Translations under genes and position numbers: made by a program
The notes under the pieces: model-generated
Database searches by the model: none
The model's input: only the letters and a program-made list of their open reading frames with translations
What the model was told of the DNA's origin: nothing
From: Streptomyces atratus
GTDB lineage: Bacteria; Actinomycetota; Actinomycetes; Streptomycetales; Streptomycetaceae
Assembly (NCBI RefSeq): GCF_014648655.1
Contig: NZ_BMRN01000053.1
Coordinates: 1 to 35,763 of the forward strand
Reading direction: 5' to 3'
Length of the DNA: 35,763 nucleotides
Shown: positions 24,826-33,183 of the stretch, piece by piece
Layout of the letters: each line of letters starts with the position of its first letter
Position numbering within the stretch: the stretch's first letter is position 1

Positions 24826-25495
24826 AGTGGTCCTCGCCCCGCTCCCGCGCGGGAGGAGGCGCGGCCATGGCCGGCGGCGATTGCTTGCCGTAGCGGCGGA
24901 GATACTCCGCCAGCTGCTCCGGGTCGTCCTTCAGAAACGGCAGATCCGTGGGCACCATGTGACGTATCGCCAGCAACGGCACAGGGCTCTTCAGCGGGCG
25001 GAATTCCGGATTCCACAAACCGCTCTTGGCCGGCGGACCGTCATGGAACTCACCTATCATCAGCCCGTGCGAGACATAGTCCGCTTTCAGTAATTCCTGG
25101 GTGTTCTCAATAATTTCGACCACCCTGTCCCGCGGCAGATCGGGAAAGAGCACGAGAATCGTCGTGTACTGCGCGGCGCCCCCATGCTGACGGGCGAGTT
25201 CGACAAACCAGTCACGGTATCCGCGAAGCACCTCCGCGGTCTCCGCGGAGCTTTTCGGAACCCCTGATTCCACCGCCAGGTAGAACAGCTCTCTGTTCAT
25301 CGACGTCTTGACGAACGGGCAGACATGCCCCTTTCGCCCGACTTCGGGGTGGGGTCGGGAGAGGTAGCTGGACGCCCACTCGACTATTTCACGCAGGGAC
25401 TCCTCATGCTTCTCAAGCCATGAGGGAAGGTCATTTCGCGCGAGGTCGCCCAGCTCGATCAGGGCCAGTCGCGCACTGCTTTCGCGAATCAGCAT
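24824..25495 (-). CDS. DUF6875-like protein of unknown function, with a TTA codon
   Basis: 223-aa soluble protein. The segments GHVCPFVKTSMNRELFYLAV (near 57-76), LVLFPDLPRDRVVEII and FRPLKSPVPLLAIRHMVPTDLPFL resemble a conserved family I know as DUF6875, which is found near biosynthetic genes; biochemical role unknown. Leu135 is encoded by TTA (25091-25093), the codon read by the bldA tRNA in Streptomyces, so translation may be developmentally controlled. Base composition is lower in GC than its neighbours, with several A/T-ending codons, hinting at a different origin. It is divergent from the SARP regulator, so the two may share a control region. Confidence 0.75.
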   Translation of the reverse strand: MLIRESSARLALIELGDLARNDLPSWLEKHEESLREIVEWASSYLSRPHPEVGRKGHVCPFVKTSMNRELFYLAVESGVPKSSAETAEVLRGYRDWFVELARQHGGAAQYTTILVLFPDLPRDRVVEIIENTQELLKADYVSHGLMIGEFHDGPPAKSGLWNPEFRPLKSPVPLLAIRHMVPTDLPFLKDDPEQLAEYLRRYGKQSPPAMAAPPPARERGEDH

Positions 25496-25622
25496 AGCTG
25501 AGTCACTCCCACCCGGGCACGCCCACCCTAACGCTTCGCTTACAAGGGATCATCCAGCACAATCAATTTCAAAGCGGATCTTCGTCGACGCGCAGAAATA
25601 TTTCCATGACGTTCACGCTTCT

Positions 25623-25641
25623 CACTGGATAGACACTGGAT
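25623..25641. promoter_or_regulatory. Direct repeat CACTGGAT with 11-bp period, possible SARP site
   Basis: CACTGGAT occurs at 25623-25630 and again at 25634-25641, an 11-bp period. SARP regulators bind direct repeats with this period, so this may be an autoregulatory site for the gene starting at 25738. I did not find a clear -10 box at the usual 8-bp distance, which weakens the case. Confidence 0.35.
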
Positions 25642-25737
25642 GCACGATCTGCCTCTTCCGCAGCGTCGTACAGACGTGTGAAATACCTAGCTGGAATGGG
25701 TGTCAGGAACGGCTGCGCGTCAACGAACGGGGAATTG

Positions 25738-27816
25738 ATGGCGGTCCAAGGCGCATTGCACGAACAGATCGACGATCTCGGGGAGTTGGTGAGAGACGCG
25801 AGAGACAGAGCCCGGCTGAGTCAGCGGGTGGTGGCCGAGCGGTCCGGAATCAGCCTCCGGACACTGCGGGAGATCGAGAACGGCCGGGTCCGCATGCCGC
25901 GGCGGCACTCCATACAGCGTCTGGCCGAAGTGCTACAGGAACCCCGTCTGCTCGACCAGGCGGCCGCCAGGTCCCTGCTGGACGAGGCCGCGTACGGCGA
26001 GGACGACCGGCTGATGCTCCGGGTGCTCGGTCCGCTCAGCGCGGTACGCGGCCGGAGCGTGCTCAACGCCGGTACCCCCATGCAGCAGAGCCTGCTCGGC
26101 CTGATGGCCCTGCACGCGAACGAGAGCGTCTCCCAGGCGGAGATCGTCGACGTGCTGTGGGGCGAGGCCCCCCCGAACTCCTTCAACCAGCTGGTCCACA
26201 CGTATGTCTCGCGGCTGCGCGCGCTGTTGGCGAAGCACAGCGACCCGAGCTCCGACGCGTCGGCGATCGTGCGCCGCAACGCGGGTTACGAGCTACAGAT
26301 CGGCACCGACCAGCTGGACCTGCTGCGCTTCCGCGAGTTGGCCAAGGAGGCCGAACACGCCCGGGTCAGCGGGGATCTCACCCTTGAGGTGCGGCTCCTG
26401 ACGGACATGCTGCGCCTGTGGTCCGGTCCGGTGCTGCACGGCTCCTCGCCACGGCTGCAGCAGCACCCGCTCGCCCTGGACGCCAACCAGCGGCAGATCA
26501 CCGCGGCGCTGCGCCTCGCGGAACTCGCCGTCGCCTACGGCCACTACGAGAAGGCCATCGACCAGCTGCAGCCCCTCGTGCGGCACCATCCGCTGCACGA
26601 GGGCCTGCACGCCCAGCTGATGGTCGCGCTGGCCGGAGCCGGCCGACAGGTCGAAGCCCTCAGCCTGTTCAGCAAGTTGGACCGCACCCTGCGGATCGAC
26701 TTCGGCATCGACCCCGGACCCGAACTGCGCGCCGCGCAGTTGTCCGTGCTGCGTGGCGTCAGCCGCGCCACGGACGACAAGGCCGTACAGACCACCACGC
26801 CCCGGGCGGAGGCCAAGCGTCCGTACGGGCTGCCGCCGGACACCCCCGACCTGGTGGGCCGCAGCGAGCACCATCAGGTGCTGCAGCACCTCACCCAGAG
26901 CGGTTCGCCCGGCGGTCTGTTCGGCCCCTCGCCGGTCGTCTCCATCTACGGACCGCCGGGGGTCGGCAAGTCCGTCCTCGCGGTCCGCGTGGCGAACTCG
27001 TGCAGGCTCCGGTACGCGGACGGGGTGCTCTACGCCGACCTGCGCAGCGACACCCAGGCCGACAGCCACGTCGTATACACCACGCTGCACCGCTTCCTCC
27101 GGGCGCTGGGCATGGCCGAGGCCGAGATCCCGCGCGGGCTCGACGAGCGGATCTCCGCGTACCGCAGCCTGCTCGCCGAGCGCCGAGTCCTCGTCGTCGT
27201 CGACAACGTCGTACGGGACGAGGAACTGCAGCCGCTGCTGCCCGGCGGGTTCACCAGCGCCCTGCTGTTCACCAGCCGGGCGCCGCTGTCCACGATCCCG
27301 GGGGCCCGGCACTTGCCGCTCTCCCTCTTCACCGCCGAGCAGTCGGTCAGGCTGCTGACCCGGATCGTGGGCGAGGAGCGTGTGCTCGCCGAGCGTCAGA
27401 TGGCCGAGGAGATCGCCGAGTTGTGCGGGCACCTCCCGCTCGCCATCCGGATCGTGGGCCAGCGTCTGGTCACCCGCCCCCACTGGTCCCTGTCGCGCAT
27501 GGTCCATCGGCTCACCGACGAACAGGGCCGGCTGTCGGAGCTGTCCCACGGCGAGCTCGACGTCCGTGCCCGCCTCGACACGCACTTCGTGTCCCTGGCG
27601 AGCGCCTCCCGGCGGGCCCTGCTGGCGCTGGCGAGGGCCTGCGGGGGCTCCTTCACCCTGCGGGCCGCCGCCGCCTCGCTCGGCTGCAGCCTGGTCGCCG
27701 CCGAGGACACGGCCGAGACACTCGTCGACCACCAGCTCCTCGAGGGGCCGGACTCCGCGGGCCGCTACGCGTTCCCGGTGCTCACCAGGCTGCACGCCCG
27801 CGAGCGGTTCGCCTGA
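25738..27816 (+). CDS. SARP-family regulator with N-terminal XRE domain and NB-ARC ATPase domain
   Basis: 692-aa transcription factor. Domain order: XRE-type helix-turn-helix (about 13-70, LSQRVVAERSGISLRTLREIENGR), OmpR-type winged helix of the SARP class (about 92-170), bacterial transcriptional activator domain (about 195-340), NB-ARC ATPase (P-loop GPPGVGKS at 405-412, Walker B VLVVVDN near 483-489). It ends soon after the ATPase region without the TPR tail of AfsR. It probably activates the nearby cluster. I chose ATG 25738 with GGGGAA upstream; in-frame ATG 25696 and GTG 25678 are possible. It is divergent from the TTA-containing gene. Confidence 0.92.
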   Translation: MAVQGALHEQIDDLGELVRDARDRARLSQRVVAERSGISLRTLREIENGRVRMPRRHSIQRLAEVLQEPRLLDQAAARSLLDEAAYGEDDRLMLRVLGPLSAVRGRSVLNAGTPMQQSLLGLMALHANESVSQAEIVDVLWGEAPPNSFNQLVHTYVSRLRALLAKHSDPSSDASAIVRRNAGYELQIGTDQLDLLRFRELAKEAEHARVSGDLTLEVRLLTDMLRLWSGPVLHGSSPRLQQHPLALDANQRQITAALRLAELAVAYGHYEKAIDQLQPLVRHHPLHEGLHAQLMVALAGAGRQVEALSLFSKLDRTLRIDFGIDPGPELRAAQLSVLRGVSRATDDKAVQTTTPRAEAKRPYGLPPDTPDLVGRSEHHQVLQHLTQSGSPGGLFGPSPVVSIYGPPGVGKSVLAVRVANSCRLRYADGVLYADLRSDTQADSHVVYTTLHRFLRALGMAEAEIPRGLDERISAYRSLLAERRVLVVVDNVVRDEELQPLLPGGFTSALLFTSRAPLSTIPGARHLPLSLFTAEQSVRLLTRIVGEERVLAERQMAEEIAELCGHLPLAIRIVGQRLVTRPHWSLSRMVHRLTDEQGRLSELSHGELDVRARLDTHFVSLASASRRALLALARACGGSFTLRAAAASLGCSLVAAEDTAETLVDHQLLEGPDSAGRYAFPVLTRLHARERFA

Positions 27817-27827
27817 CGAGGGCGGGG

Positions 27828-27851
27828 CCCCGGCCCCTCCTCAGGCCGGGG
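27828..27851. terminator. Hairpin between convergent SARP and P450 genes
   Basis: CCCCGGCC (27828-27835) and GGCCGGGG (27844-27851) form an 8-bp perfect stem with an eight-base loop that includes the P450 stop codon. There is no T-run on either side, so it is only a plausible bidirectional terminator. Confidence 0.35.
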
Positions 27852-29061
27852 TGAAGGCGACCGGAAGGCTGCTGAAGCCGTTGAGGAAGTTCGAGTGCAC
27901 CCGCCGTGGTTCGCCGGTGAGCTCAAGCGCCGAGGCGTGGGTGCGCAGGGCGTCCAGTACGGCACCGACCTCCGCGCGCCCCAGGTGGGCCCCGATACAG
28001 AAGTGCGGTCCGTAGCCGAAGGTGAGATGGCGGTTCGCCGCACGTGACAGCAGGAACCGGTCGGGCTCCTCGAACACCTCCTCATCCCGGTTGGCCGAGG
28101 TGTTCCAGAGCACGACGACGGAGTCGGGCCCAATCGTGCGGGAGCCGATCGTCACCTCCTCCAGCGTGGTCCGCCCGAAGTGCATGGCCGGGGTGGTCCA
28201 TCGCAGCACCTCGTCCACGGCCGTGTCCGTCCCCACCTCCCCCGCGCGCAGCAGCTTCCACTGCTCCGGGTGCTCCGCCAGCGCGTGGACCGCGCCGATC
28301 ATGGAGAGCCGGCTGGTCTCGTCCCCGCCGATGACGAGGCTGTAGCAGTTGAAGACGATCTCCTCCTCCGTGAGCGGCCGGCCCCCGACCGCTCCGTCCG
28401 CGAGGGCGGCGATGGCGCCCTCGCGGGGCGTCTTCCTTATGCCGTCCAGGAGGTCCAGGAAGTAGAGGAGGATCTCGTTGCGCGCGCGTACGGCGGCCTC
28501 TTCGGTGGCGTCCTCGTGCTCCGAGCTCAGCGCGGACTTGGTGAGGGTCAGCAGGTACGCCTGGTCGCTCTCCGGAACTCCCAGCAGATGGCAGATCGTT
28601 CCCATGGGGATCCTCTCCGCCACGTCCGCCGCGAAGTCGCCGCCCCGCTCCACCACTTCACAGATCAGCCGGTCGGCCATTTCGCGCACCCGGCTCTCCA
28701 CGGACCGCAGGAACCGGGGCGAGAACGCCTTCAACATGACGTTGCGCAGCTCCCGGTGGCGCTCGCCGTCGCTGACCGCGAGCATCTTTCCCGCCGCCGA
28801 GTCGCCGCCCGCGAGCAGCGTGGTGAGCACATTGCCACGCTCGGAGGTGAACCGCCGGTTGTCGCGGTAGACGCGCTGCACGTCCTCGAAGCGCGTAACC
28901 GACCAGAACCCCGGCCGGCCCTCGCCGGGCTCCGTCCAGAAAACCGGGTTCTTGGCCCGGAGCCTGCGCCACAGCTCGTACTGGTCGTGGAGCTGGAAGA
29001 ACCAGGGGTCGGCCAGATCCACCGTGGTGCAGTCCTCTGGAAGTTCCCGCACACCGCTCAT
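27841..29061 (-). CDS. Cytochrome P450
   Basis: 406-aa P450 with the heme loop FGYGPHFCIGAHLGRAE (Cys355 as heme ligand), the EXXR element (EVLR) and the oxygen-activating I-helix reading VIGGDETSR, in which Glu-Thr replaces the usual Asp-Thr/Thr-Thr. It needs separate redox partners; none is in the window. Candidate substrates are a carrier-bound amino acid of the NRPS or the terpene product; the sequence does not decide. I chose ATG 29061 because GAGG lies at a suitable distance only for it. Convergent with the SARP gene and downstream of the response regulator on the same strand. Confidence 0.94.
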   Translation of the reverse strand: MSGVRELPEDCTTVDLADPWFFQLHDQYELWRRLRAKNPVFWTEPGEGRPGFWSVTRFEDVQRVYRDNRRFTSERGNVLTTLLAGGDSAAGKMLAVSDGERHRELRNVMLKAFSPRFLRSVESRVREMADRLICEVVERGGDFAADVAERIPMGTICHLLGVPESDQAYLLTLTKSALSSEHEDATEEAAVRARNEILLYFLDLLDGIRKTPREGAIAALADGAVGGRPLTEEEIVFNCYSLVIGGDETSRLSMIGAVHALAEHPEQWKLLRAGEVGTDTAVDEVLRWTTPAMHFGRTTLEEVTIGSRTIGPDSVVVLWNTSANRDEEVFEEPDRFLLSRAANRHLTFGYGPHFCIGAHLGRAEVGAVLDALRTHASALELTGEPRRVHSNFLNGFSSLPVAFTPA

Positions 29062-29178
29062 CTGCATCCTCACGTATCGCGTCGTGGGCTCGATGGACAC
29101 GGAGGCTAGCCCCACGGGCGGGCGCGGTTCTGTCTCCGGACTACACGGTCAAGTGCCCCTCCTGGCCCGGCCCTTGGG

Positions 29179-29195
29179 CCCCGGTGCGACCGGGG
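29179..29195 (-). terminator. Hairpin after the response-regulator gene
   Basis: CCCCGGT (29179-29185) and ACCGGGG (29189-29195) pair around a three-base loop, a few bases beyond the response-regulator stop on the minus strand. It may separate the two-component operon from the P450 gene. No T-run follows. Confidence 0.4.
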
Positions 29196-29198
29196 GCG

Positions 29199-29858
29199 CT
29201 ACTCGTCCGCCCCCGCGGTGATGAAGCCCGACTCGTACGCCGTGATCACGGCCTGGACGCGGTCGCGCGCGCCGAGCTTCGCCAGCACCGCGCTCACGTG
29301 CGTCTTCACCGTCTCGGTGCCCAGGTGCAGCTCGGCGGCGATTTCCGCGTTCGTCAGGCCGCGCGCGACGAACCGCAGCACCTGACCCTCGCGTTCGGTG
29401 AGCGCGGCCATCTCAAGTGCGCGCCGCGCCGACTCGTTGCCGTGCGCGGCGGCGAGGGAGCGCAGCGCGGGCGGGAAGAGCAACGACTCGCCCTCGGCGA
29501 CGATCCGCACCGCGTGCACGATCTCGGTGGGCCGGGCCCGCTTCAGCAGAAACCCGTCGGCGCCGGCGCGCAGCGCCCCGTAGACGTACTCGTCCTCCTC
29601 GAACGTGGTGATGACGAGGATCCTCGGCGGGTCGGTGACTGTCCGCAGCACGGCCCGGGTCGCCTCGATGCCGTCCATCAGCGGCATGCGTACGTCCATG
29701 GCGACGACGTCCGGCTTCACCTTCCTCACCAGGGGAATGACGGCCGCGCCGTCCGCCGCCTCGCCGACGACCTCGATGTCGGGCTGCGCCTCCAGGATGG
29801 CGCGCAGCCCGGCGCGCACGAGCGCGTCGTCGTCGACGAGCAGGACGGTGATCGGCAT
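29199..29858 (-). CDS. NarL/LuxR-type response regulator
   Basis: 219-aa response regulator. The receiver domain has VDDD at 8-11, the phospho-acceptor Asp55 (VAMDVRMPLMDG), a Thr switch (VITTFEEDEYV) and Lys (LLKRA). The C-terminal LuxR-type helix-turn-helix reads LTEREGQVLRFVARGLTNAEIA and ETVKTHVSAVLAKLGARDR. It starts five bases after the sensor-kinase stop and is surely its partner. The natural targets are probably the divergent ABC-transporter genes. Confidence 0.96.
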   Translation of the reverse strand: MPITVLLVDDDALVRAGLRAILEAQPDIEVVGEAADGAAVIPLVRKVKPDVVAMDVRMPLMDGIEATRAVLRTVTDPPRILVITTFEEDEYVYGALRAGADGFLLKRARPTEIVHAVRIVAEGESLLFPPALRSLAAAHGNESARRALEMAALTEREGQVLRFVARGLTNAEIAAELHLGTETVKTHVSAVLAKLGARDRVQAVITAYESGFITAGADE

Positions 29859-29863
29859 GCCGG

Positions 29864-31081
29864 TCACTGTAGCGGCAGGGTGACGTGCACCCGCCACACC
29901 CCGTCGTACGGCCCGTACGCGGCCGCACCGCCGAGAAGGACGGCCCGCTCGCGCAGCCCGCGCAGCCCGGAGCCGCCGCCGCGGGACCCGCCGGACTCGG
30001 CCGGCTGCTTGTTGCACACCTCCAACTCCATTCGGTCGTCGAGGATTTCGATCCGCACGGTCACCGGCACCGAGCCCGCATGCCGCAGCACGTTGGTGAG
30101 GCACTCCTGCAGCATCCGGTATCCCTCGCGCGAGACCGGTCCGGGCACGGCGTTGAGGTCCCCGCCGATCCAGGTGGTCACGTCGGCCCCGGACCCGCGC
30201 GCCGACTCCACCAGCCGTCCGGCGTGCGCGAGCGTGGGCCGCTGCATCGTCGGGTCGGCGTCCTCCCGCAACAGCCTGAGCACCCGGTCCAGTTCGGACA
30301 GCGCCTCGCGCCCGGTGTCCTCGATGGCGGCCAGTGCCCGGTCGGTGAAATCCGGCGTCCCGGCCGCGCGCGCCGCGCCCGCCTGCACCACGGCGATGGT
30401 GAGCGCGTGCCCGATGGTGTCGTGCAGCTCGCGGGCGAGCCGCGTGCGCTCCAGCAGCCGCTCGGTCCGCTCCTCCAGTTCCGCGAGCCGCTCTGCCGGG
30501 GACGGGCCGAGCAGCCGGGGTGCGAGGTCGGCCATCAGCGCACCGGCCCCCCATACGACGGCGACCAGCGCGGCGCCGGACACCGGGGCCAGCAGCGGGT
30601 ACCACCACCCCCATCGCCCGGGCAGCAGCATGGGCGCGGGACCGAACGGCGGCCACAGGGACGGCATCAGCAGACCCAGCGTCAGTACGACGCCGTTGAG
30701 CGTGACCACGGTGACCCCGAAGCCGAGCCACAGACGCACGGTCAGCCACACGAAGACCCGCCACCGGTCGCCCCACGAGGCCGAGGGCGAACCGGCGATC
30801 TCCGGCGCCGGATGTTCGTGCGGTTCATGCGGCCCGGGGTAGAGCAGCAGCCGCGCCTGCATCGTCTCGGCGACCCGGGTACCGGGGATGAACGCGGCGA
30901 GCGCGAGCAGCGGGAGCGGCACGAAGAGCAGGAGCGCGCTGGGGTCCTCAAGGCCCGGGAAGACCACCCCGACCACCACCACGGCGGCCACCGCGCCCAT
31001 GAACAGGTGCAGCCACCGGGTGTACGTCACCGCACGCGACATGGGCCGCAGCAGCCGATGGAGACGCTTCATGAGGGCCAT
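29864..31081 (-). CDS. NarL-type sensor histidine kinase (HisKA_3), membrane protein
   Basis: 405-aa kinase with four predicted membrane segments (about 24-43, 48-66, 113-140, 158-183), little extracellular sequence, then a coiled linker and the dimerisation helix with phospho-acceptor His220 (RELHDTIGHALTIAV). The ATP-binding domain ends with GSGLRGLRERAVLLGG. Small-loop kinases of this type usually sense membrane or cell-envelope conditions. ATG 31081 gives the start used here, with ATG 31072 as an alternative. Divergent from the ABC transporter. Confidence 0.93.
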   Translation of the reverse strand: MALMKRLHRLLRPMSRAVTYTRWLHLFMGAVAAVVVVGVVFPGLEDPSALLLFVPLPLLALAAFIPGTRVAETMQARLLLYPGPHEPHEHPAPEIAGSPSASWGDRWRVFVWLTVRLWLGFGVTVVTLNGVVLTLGLLMPSLWPPFGPAPMLLPGRWGWWYPLLAPVSGAALVAVVWGAGALMADLAPRLLGPSPAERLAELEERTERLLERTRLARELHDTIGHALTIAVVQAGAARAAGTPDFTDRALAAIEDTGREALSELDRVLRLLREDADPTMQRPTLAHAGRLVESARGSGADVTTWIGGDLNAVPGPVSREGYRMLQECLTNVLRHAGSVPVTVRIEILDDRMELEVCNKQPAESGGSRGGGSGLRGLRERAVLLGGAAAYGPYDGVWRVHVTLPLQ

Positions 31082-31105
31082 GATCCCAGCGGGGCAGGGC
31101 GGCTG

Positions 31106-31125
31106 CCTCCCCCACGTGGGGGAGG
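31106..31125. promoter_or_regulatory. 20-bp perfect palindrome between sensor kinase and ABC transporter
   Basis: CCTCCCCCACGTGGGGGAGG is a perfect 20-bp palindrome in the 100-bp gap between the divergent genes. It is a good candidate operator for the response regulator or another dimeric regulator, sited to control both directions. A GC-rich hairpin by chance is the alternative. Confidence 0.5.
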
Positions 31126-31181
31126 ACGTTCCCTCTGCCGGGGGAAGCGGACACCCCCCTGTGGACGGCACCGTCGTCACC

Positions 31182-32105
31182 ATGACAGCCATCGATGTGA
31201 AGGACCTGACCAAGGTCTACGGACAGGTGCGCGCGGTCGACCGCCTCACCTTCTCCGTCCGGCCCGGCCAGGTCACCGGGTTCCTCGGCCCCAACGGCGC
31301 GGGCAAGTCCACCACCATGCGCCTCATGCTCGGCCTCGACCGGCCGAGCTCCGGCACGGCGACGATCGGCGGCCGCCCGTTCACGCAGCTCGACGAGCCG
31401 CTGCGGCATGTGGGCGCCCTCCTCGACGCCCAGGCGCCGCACGGTTCCCGCACCGCCCGCAGCCACCTTCTGGCCCTCGCCGCGAGCAACCGCATCCCCG
31501 ACCGACGGGTGGACGAGGTCCTCGAACTGACCGGCATCGCGAGCGTGGCGTCCCGCCGGGTGAAGACGTTCTCCCTCGGCATGCGCCAGCGTCTTGGCAT
31601 CGCCGCGGCCCTGCTCGGCGACCCCCAGGTGCTGCTGCTCGACGAGCCGTCGAACGGCCTCGACCCCGAGGGCATCATCTGGATCCGCGAGCTGATGCGC
31701 CGCCTCGCGCGGGAGAACCGCACCGTGCTGGTCTCCAGCCATCTGATGGGCGAGACGGCCTCCTTCGCCGACCACCTGATCGTCCTGGGCAAGGGCAGGC
31801 TGCTGGCGGACACGCCGACGAAGGACTTCATCGCGGCCCGCGTCAAGCCGCGTGTCCGCGTCCGTACGACGGAGCCCGCACGGCTGCGCGAGGTGCTGCT
31901 GCGGCACGGCCACACCCCCGTCGAGTCGGACGACGGGCGCATGCTGATCGACGACGCCGAGATCGACGCCATCGGCCCGCTGGCCGCCCAGGAGAGCATC
32001 GTTCTTCTCGAACTCGCCGCCGAAGAGGCCACGTTGGAGCAGGCTTACCTCGACCTCACCGCTACCGCCACGGAATTCTCCGCACGAGCCCCACAGGAGG
32101 CCTGA
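31182..32105 (+). CDS. ABC transporter ATP-binding protein (DrrA/CcmA type)
   Basis: 307-aa exporter ATPase: Walker A GPNGAGKS (36-43), signature FSLGMRQRLGIAAAL, Walker B VLLLDEPSNGLDPEG and switch His (VSSHLM). The C-terminal extension after the ATPase core is common in DrrA-like exporters. No clear ribosome-binding site precedes ATG 31182, so it may be translated from a very short leader. An in-frame GTG at 31161 is less likely. It pairs with the permease two bases downstream. Confidence 0.95.
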   Translation: MTAIDVKDLTKVYGQVRAVDRLTFSVRPGQVTGFLGPNGAGKSTTMRLMLGLDRPSSGTATIGGRPFTQLDEPLRHVGALLDAQAPHGSRTARSHLLALAASNRIPDRRVDEVLELTGIASVASRRVKTFSLGMRQRLGIAAALLGDPQVLLLDEPSNGLDPEGIIWIRELMRRLARENRTVLVSSHLMGETASFADHLIVLGKGRLLADTPTKDFIAARVKPRVRVRTTEPARLREVLLRHGHTPVESDDGRMLIDDAEIDAIGPLAAQESIVLLELAAEEATLEQAYLDLTATATEFSARAPQEA

Positions 32106-32107
32106 TC

Positions 32108-32845
32108 ATGTCCACCGCAGCCGTACTCCGCTCCGAGTGGATCAAGATCAGGACCCTGCGCGGAACCGCGTGGTCGCTGCTGGCCGTCTTCCTGCTGACG
32201 GCCGGCTTCGCCGTCGCGGCCAACGCGGCGACCGGCGACTCCGAGGCGGACAGCGCCGACTTCGACGCGCTCTTCTCCGTCTTCCTCGGCCTCAACCTGG
32301 GCCAGATCGCGGCGATCTCCTTCGGCACGTTGGCCATGTCGTCCGAGTACCAGGGGGGAGCCATCCGCGCGTCGCTGACGGCGGTGCCGAACCGGGGCCT
32401 GTTCTACGCGGCGAAGCTCGCGAACGTGGCGGGCCTCGCGCTGGCGATGGGTCTGGTGACGACGTTCGTGTCGTTCCTGGGCGGTAGCGCCTTCCTGGGC
32501 GACGCGGCGCTGAGCCTGGGCGACGGGGACGCGCTGCGCGCCTGCCTGGGCGGGGCCGTCTACCTCGCGCTGATGGCGCTCTTCGCGGCCGGCCTGACGG
32601 CGGTGCTGCGCAGCGGCCTCGCCGTGCTCAGCATCCTGATCCCGTTCATCCTCATCGTCTCCATGATCCTGGGCGAGACGTCGGGTTCCTTCGCCGACTA
32701 CCTCCCCGACCGCGCCGGACAGCAGGTCCTGTACGTGAACCCGCCGAGCGACCTGGCGCCGTTGGCGGGCCTTGGGGTGACGGCACTGTGGGCGGGCGCG
32801 GCAGTGCTGGCGGGGTGGTGGTCTCTGAGGCGCAGGGACGCATAG
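32108..32845 (+). CDS. ABC-2-type transporter permease
   Basis: 245-aa membrane protein with about six hydrophobic segments and an N-terminal LRSEWIKIRTLRGTAW segment typical of ABC-2 permeases. It probably dimerises and works with the ATPase encoded immediately upstream; AGGAGG before ATG 32108 supports the start. Substrate unknown: a drug, lipid or peptide are all possible, and a link to the NRPS product is not shown. Confidence 0.94.
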   Translation: MSTAAVLRSEWIKIRTLRGTAWSLLAVFLLTAGFAVAANAATGDSEADSADFDALFSVFLGLNLGQIAAISFGTLAMSSEYQGGAIRASLTAVPNRGLFYAAKLANVAGLALAMGLVTTFVSFLGGSAFLGDAALSLGDGDALRACLGGAVYLALMALFAAGLTAVLRSGLAVLSILIPFILIVSMILGETSGSFADYLPDRAGQQVLYVNPPSDLAPLAGLGVTALWAGAAVLAGWWSLRRRDA

Positions 32846-32932
32846 GTCCCGCATGGCAGGCCGTGGAAGCGGATGAGACCGGCCGCCCCCGGCCTGCCAC
32901 GACCTGGGGCCGGCCGAGGGTGCTCCTCGAAG

Positions 32933-32963
32933 GTCGACTGAACAGTGCTAACAGTCAGTTGAC
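32933..32963. repeat. Nested dyad with internal AACAGT direct repeat
   Basis: GTCGACTG (32933-32940) and CAGTTGAC (32956-32963) are inverted with one mismatch. Between them AACAGT occurs twice (32941-32946 and 32950-32955). The layout resembles an operator, but no gene starts downstream on either strand within the gap. Confidence 0.45.
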
Positions 32964-33050
32964 CTGCCGCTCGTGTCCGCCCCAGTACGGCAACGAGTGG
33001 GAAACGGCTCACTGGCTCTGACCGGAGTTCGTTCCGTCGTCGTCAGTCCG

Positions 33051-33107
33051 AAGCAGGACGGATGCATTGCGGCAGCCGGGGCTCTCACTGCTCGCCCCGT
33101 CCTGTTC
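33051..33107. terminator. Long stem-loop between convergent genes
   Basis: CAGGACGG (33054-33061) pairs with CCGTCCTG (33097-33104); with one bulge the pairing extends over GAA/TTC. An inner GCGGCAG/CTGCTCGC pair can also form. No T-run follows; a transcription barrier or stable RNA is possible. Confidence 0.35.
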
Positions 33108-33183
33108 TGCCTCGCATACAAAGCGAACCACCGCCACTGATTCGTGCGACGCGCAAGACCCTCGGCAGGTCGAAGCCGTGCTC

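Larger units (their letters stand above)
32846..33183. other. 338-bp gap between convergent genes, with repeats but no gene
   Basis: No supported coding sequence. It contains a nested dyad at 32933-32963 and a long inverted repeat at about 33051-33107, which could serve as a shared transcription stop for the permease and the hydrolase genes. Confidence 0.6.
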
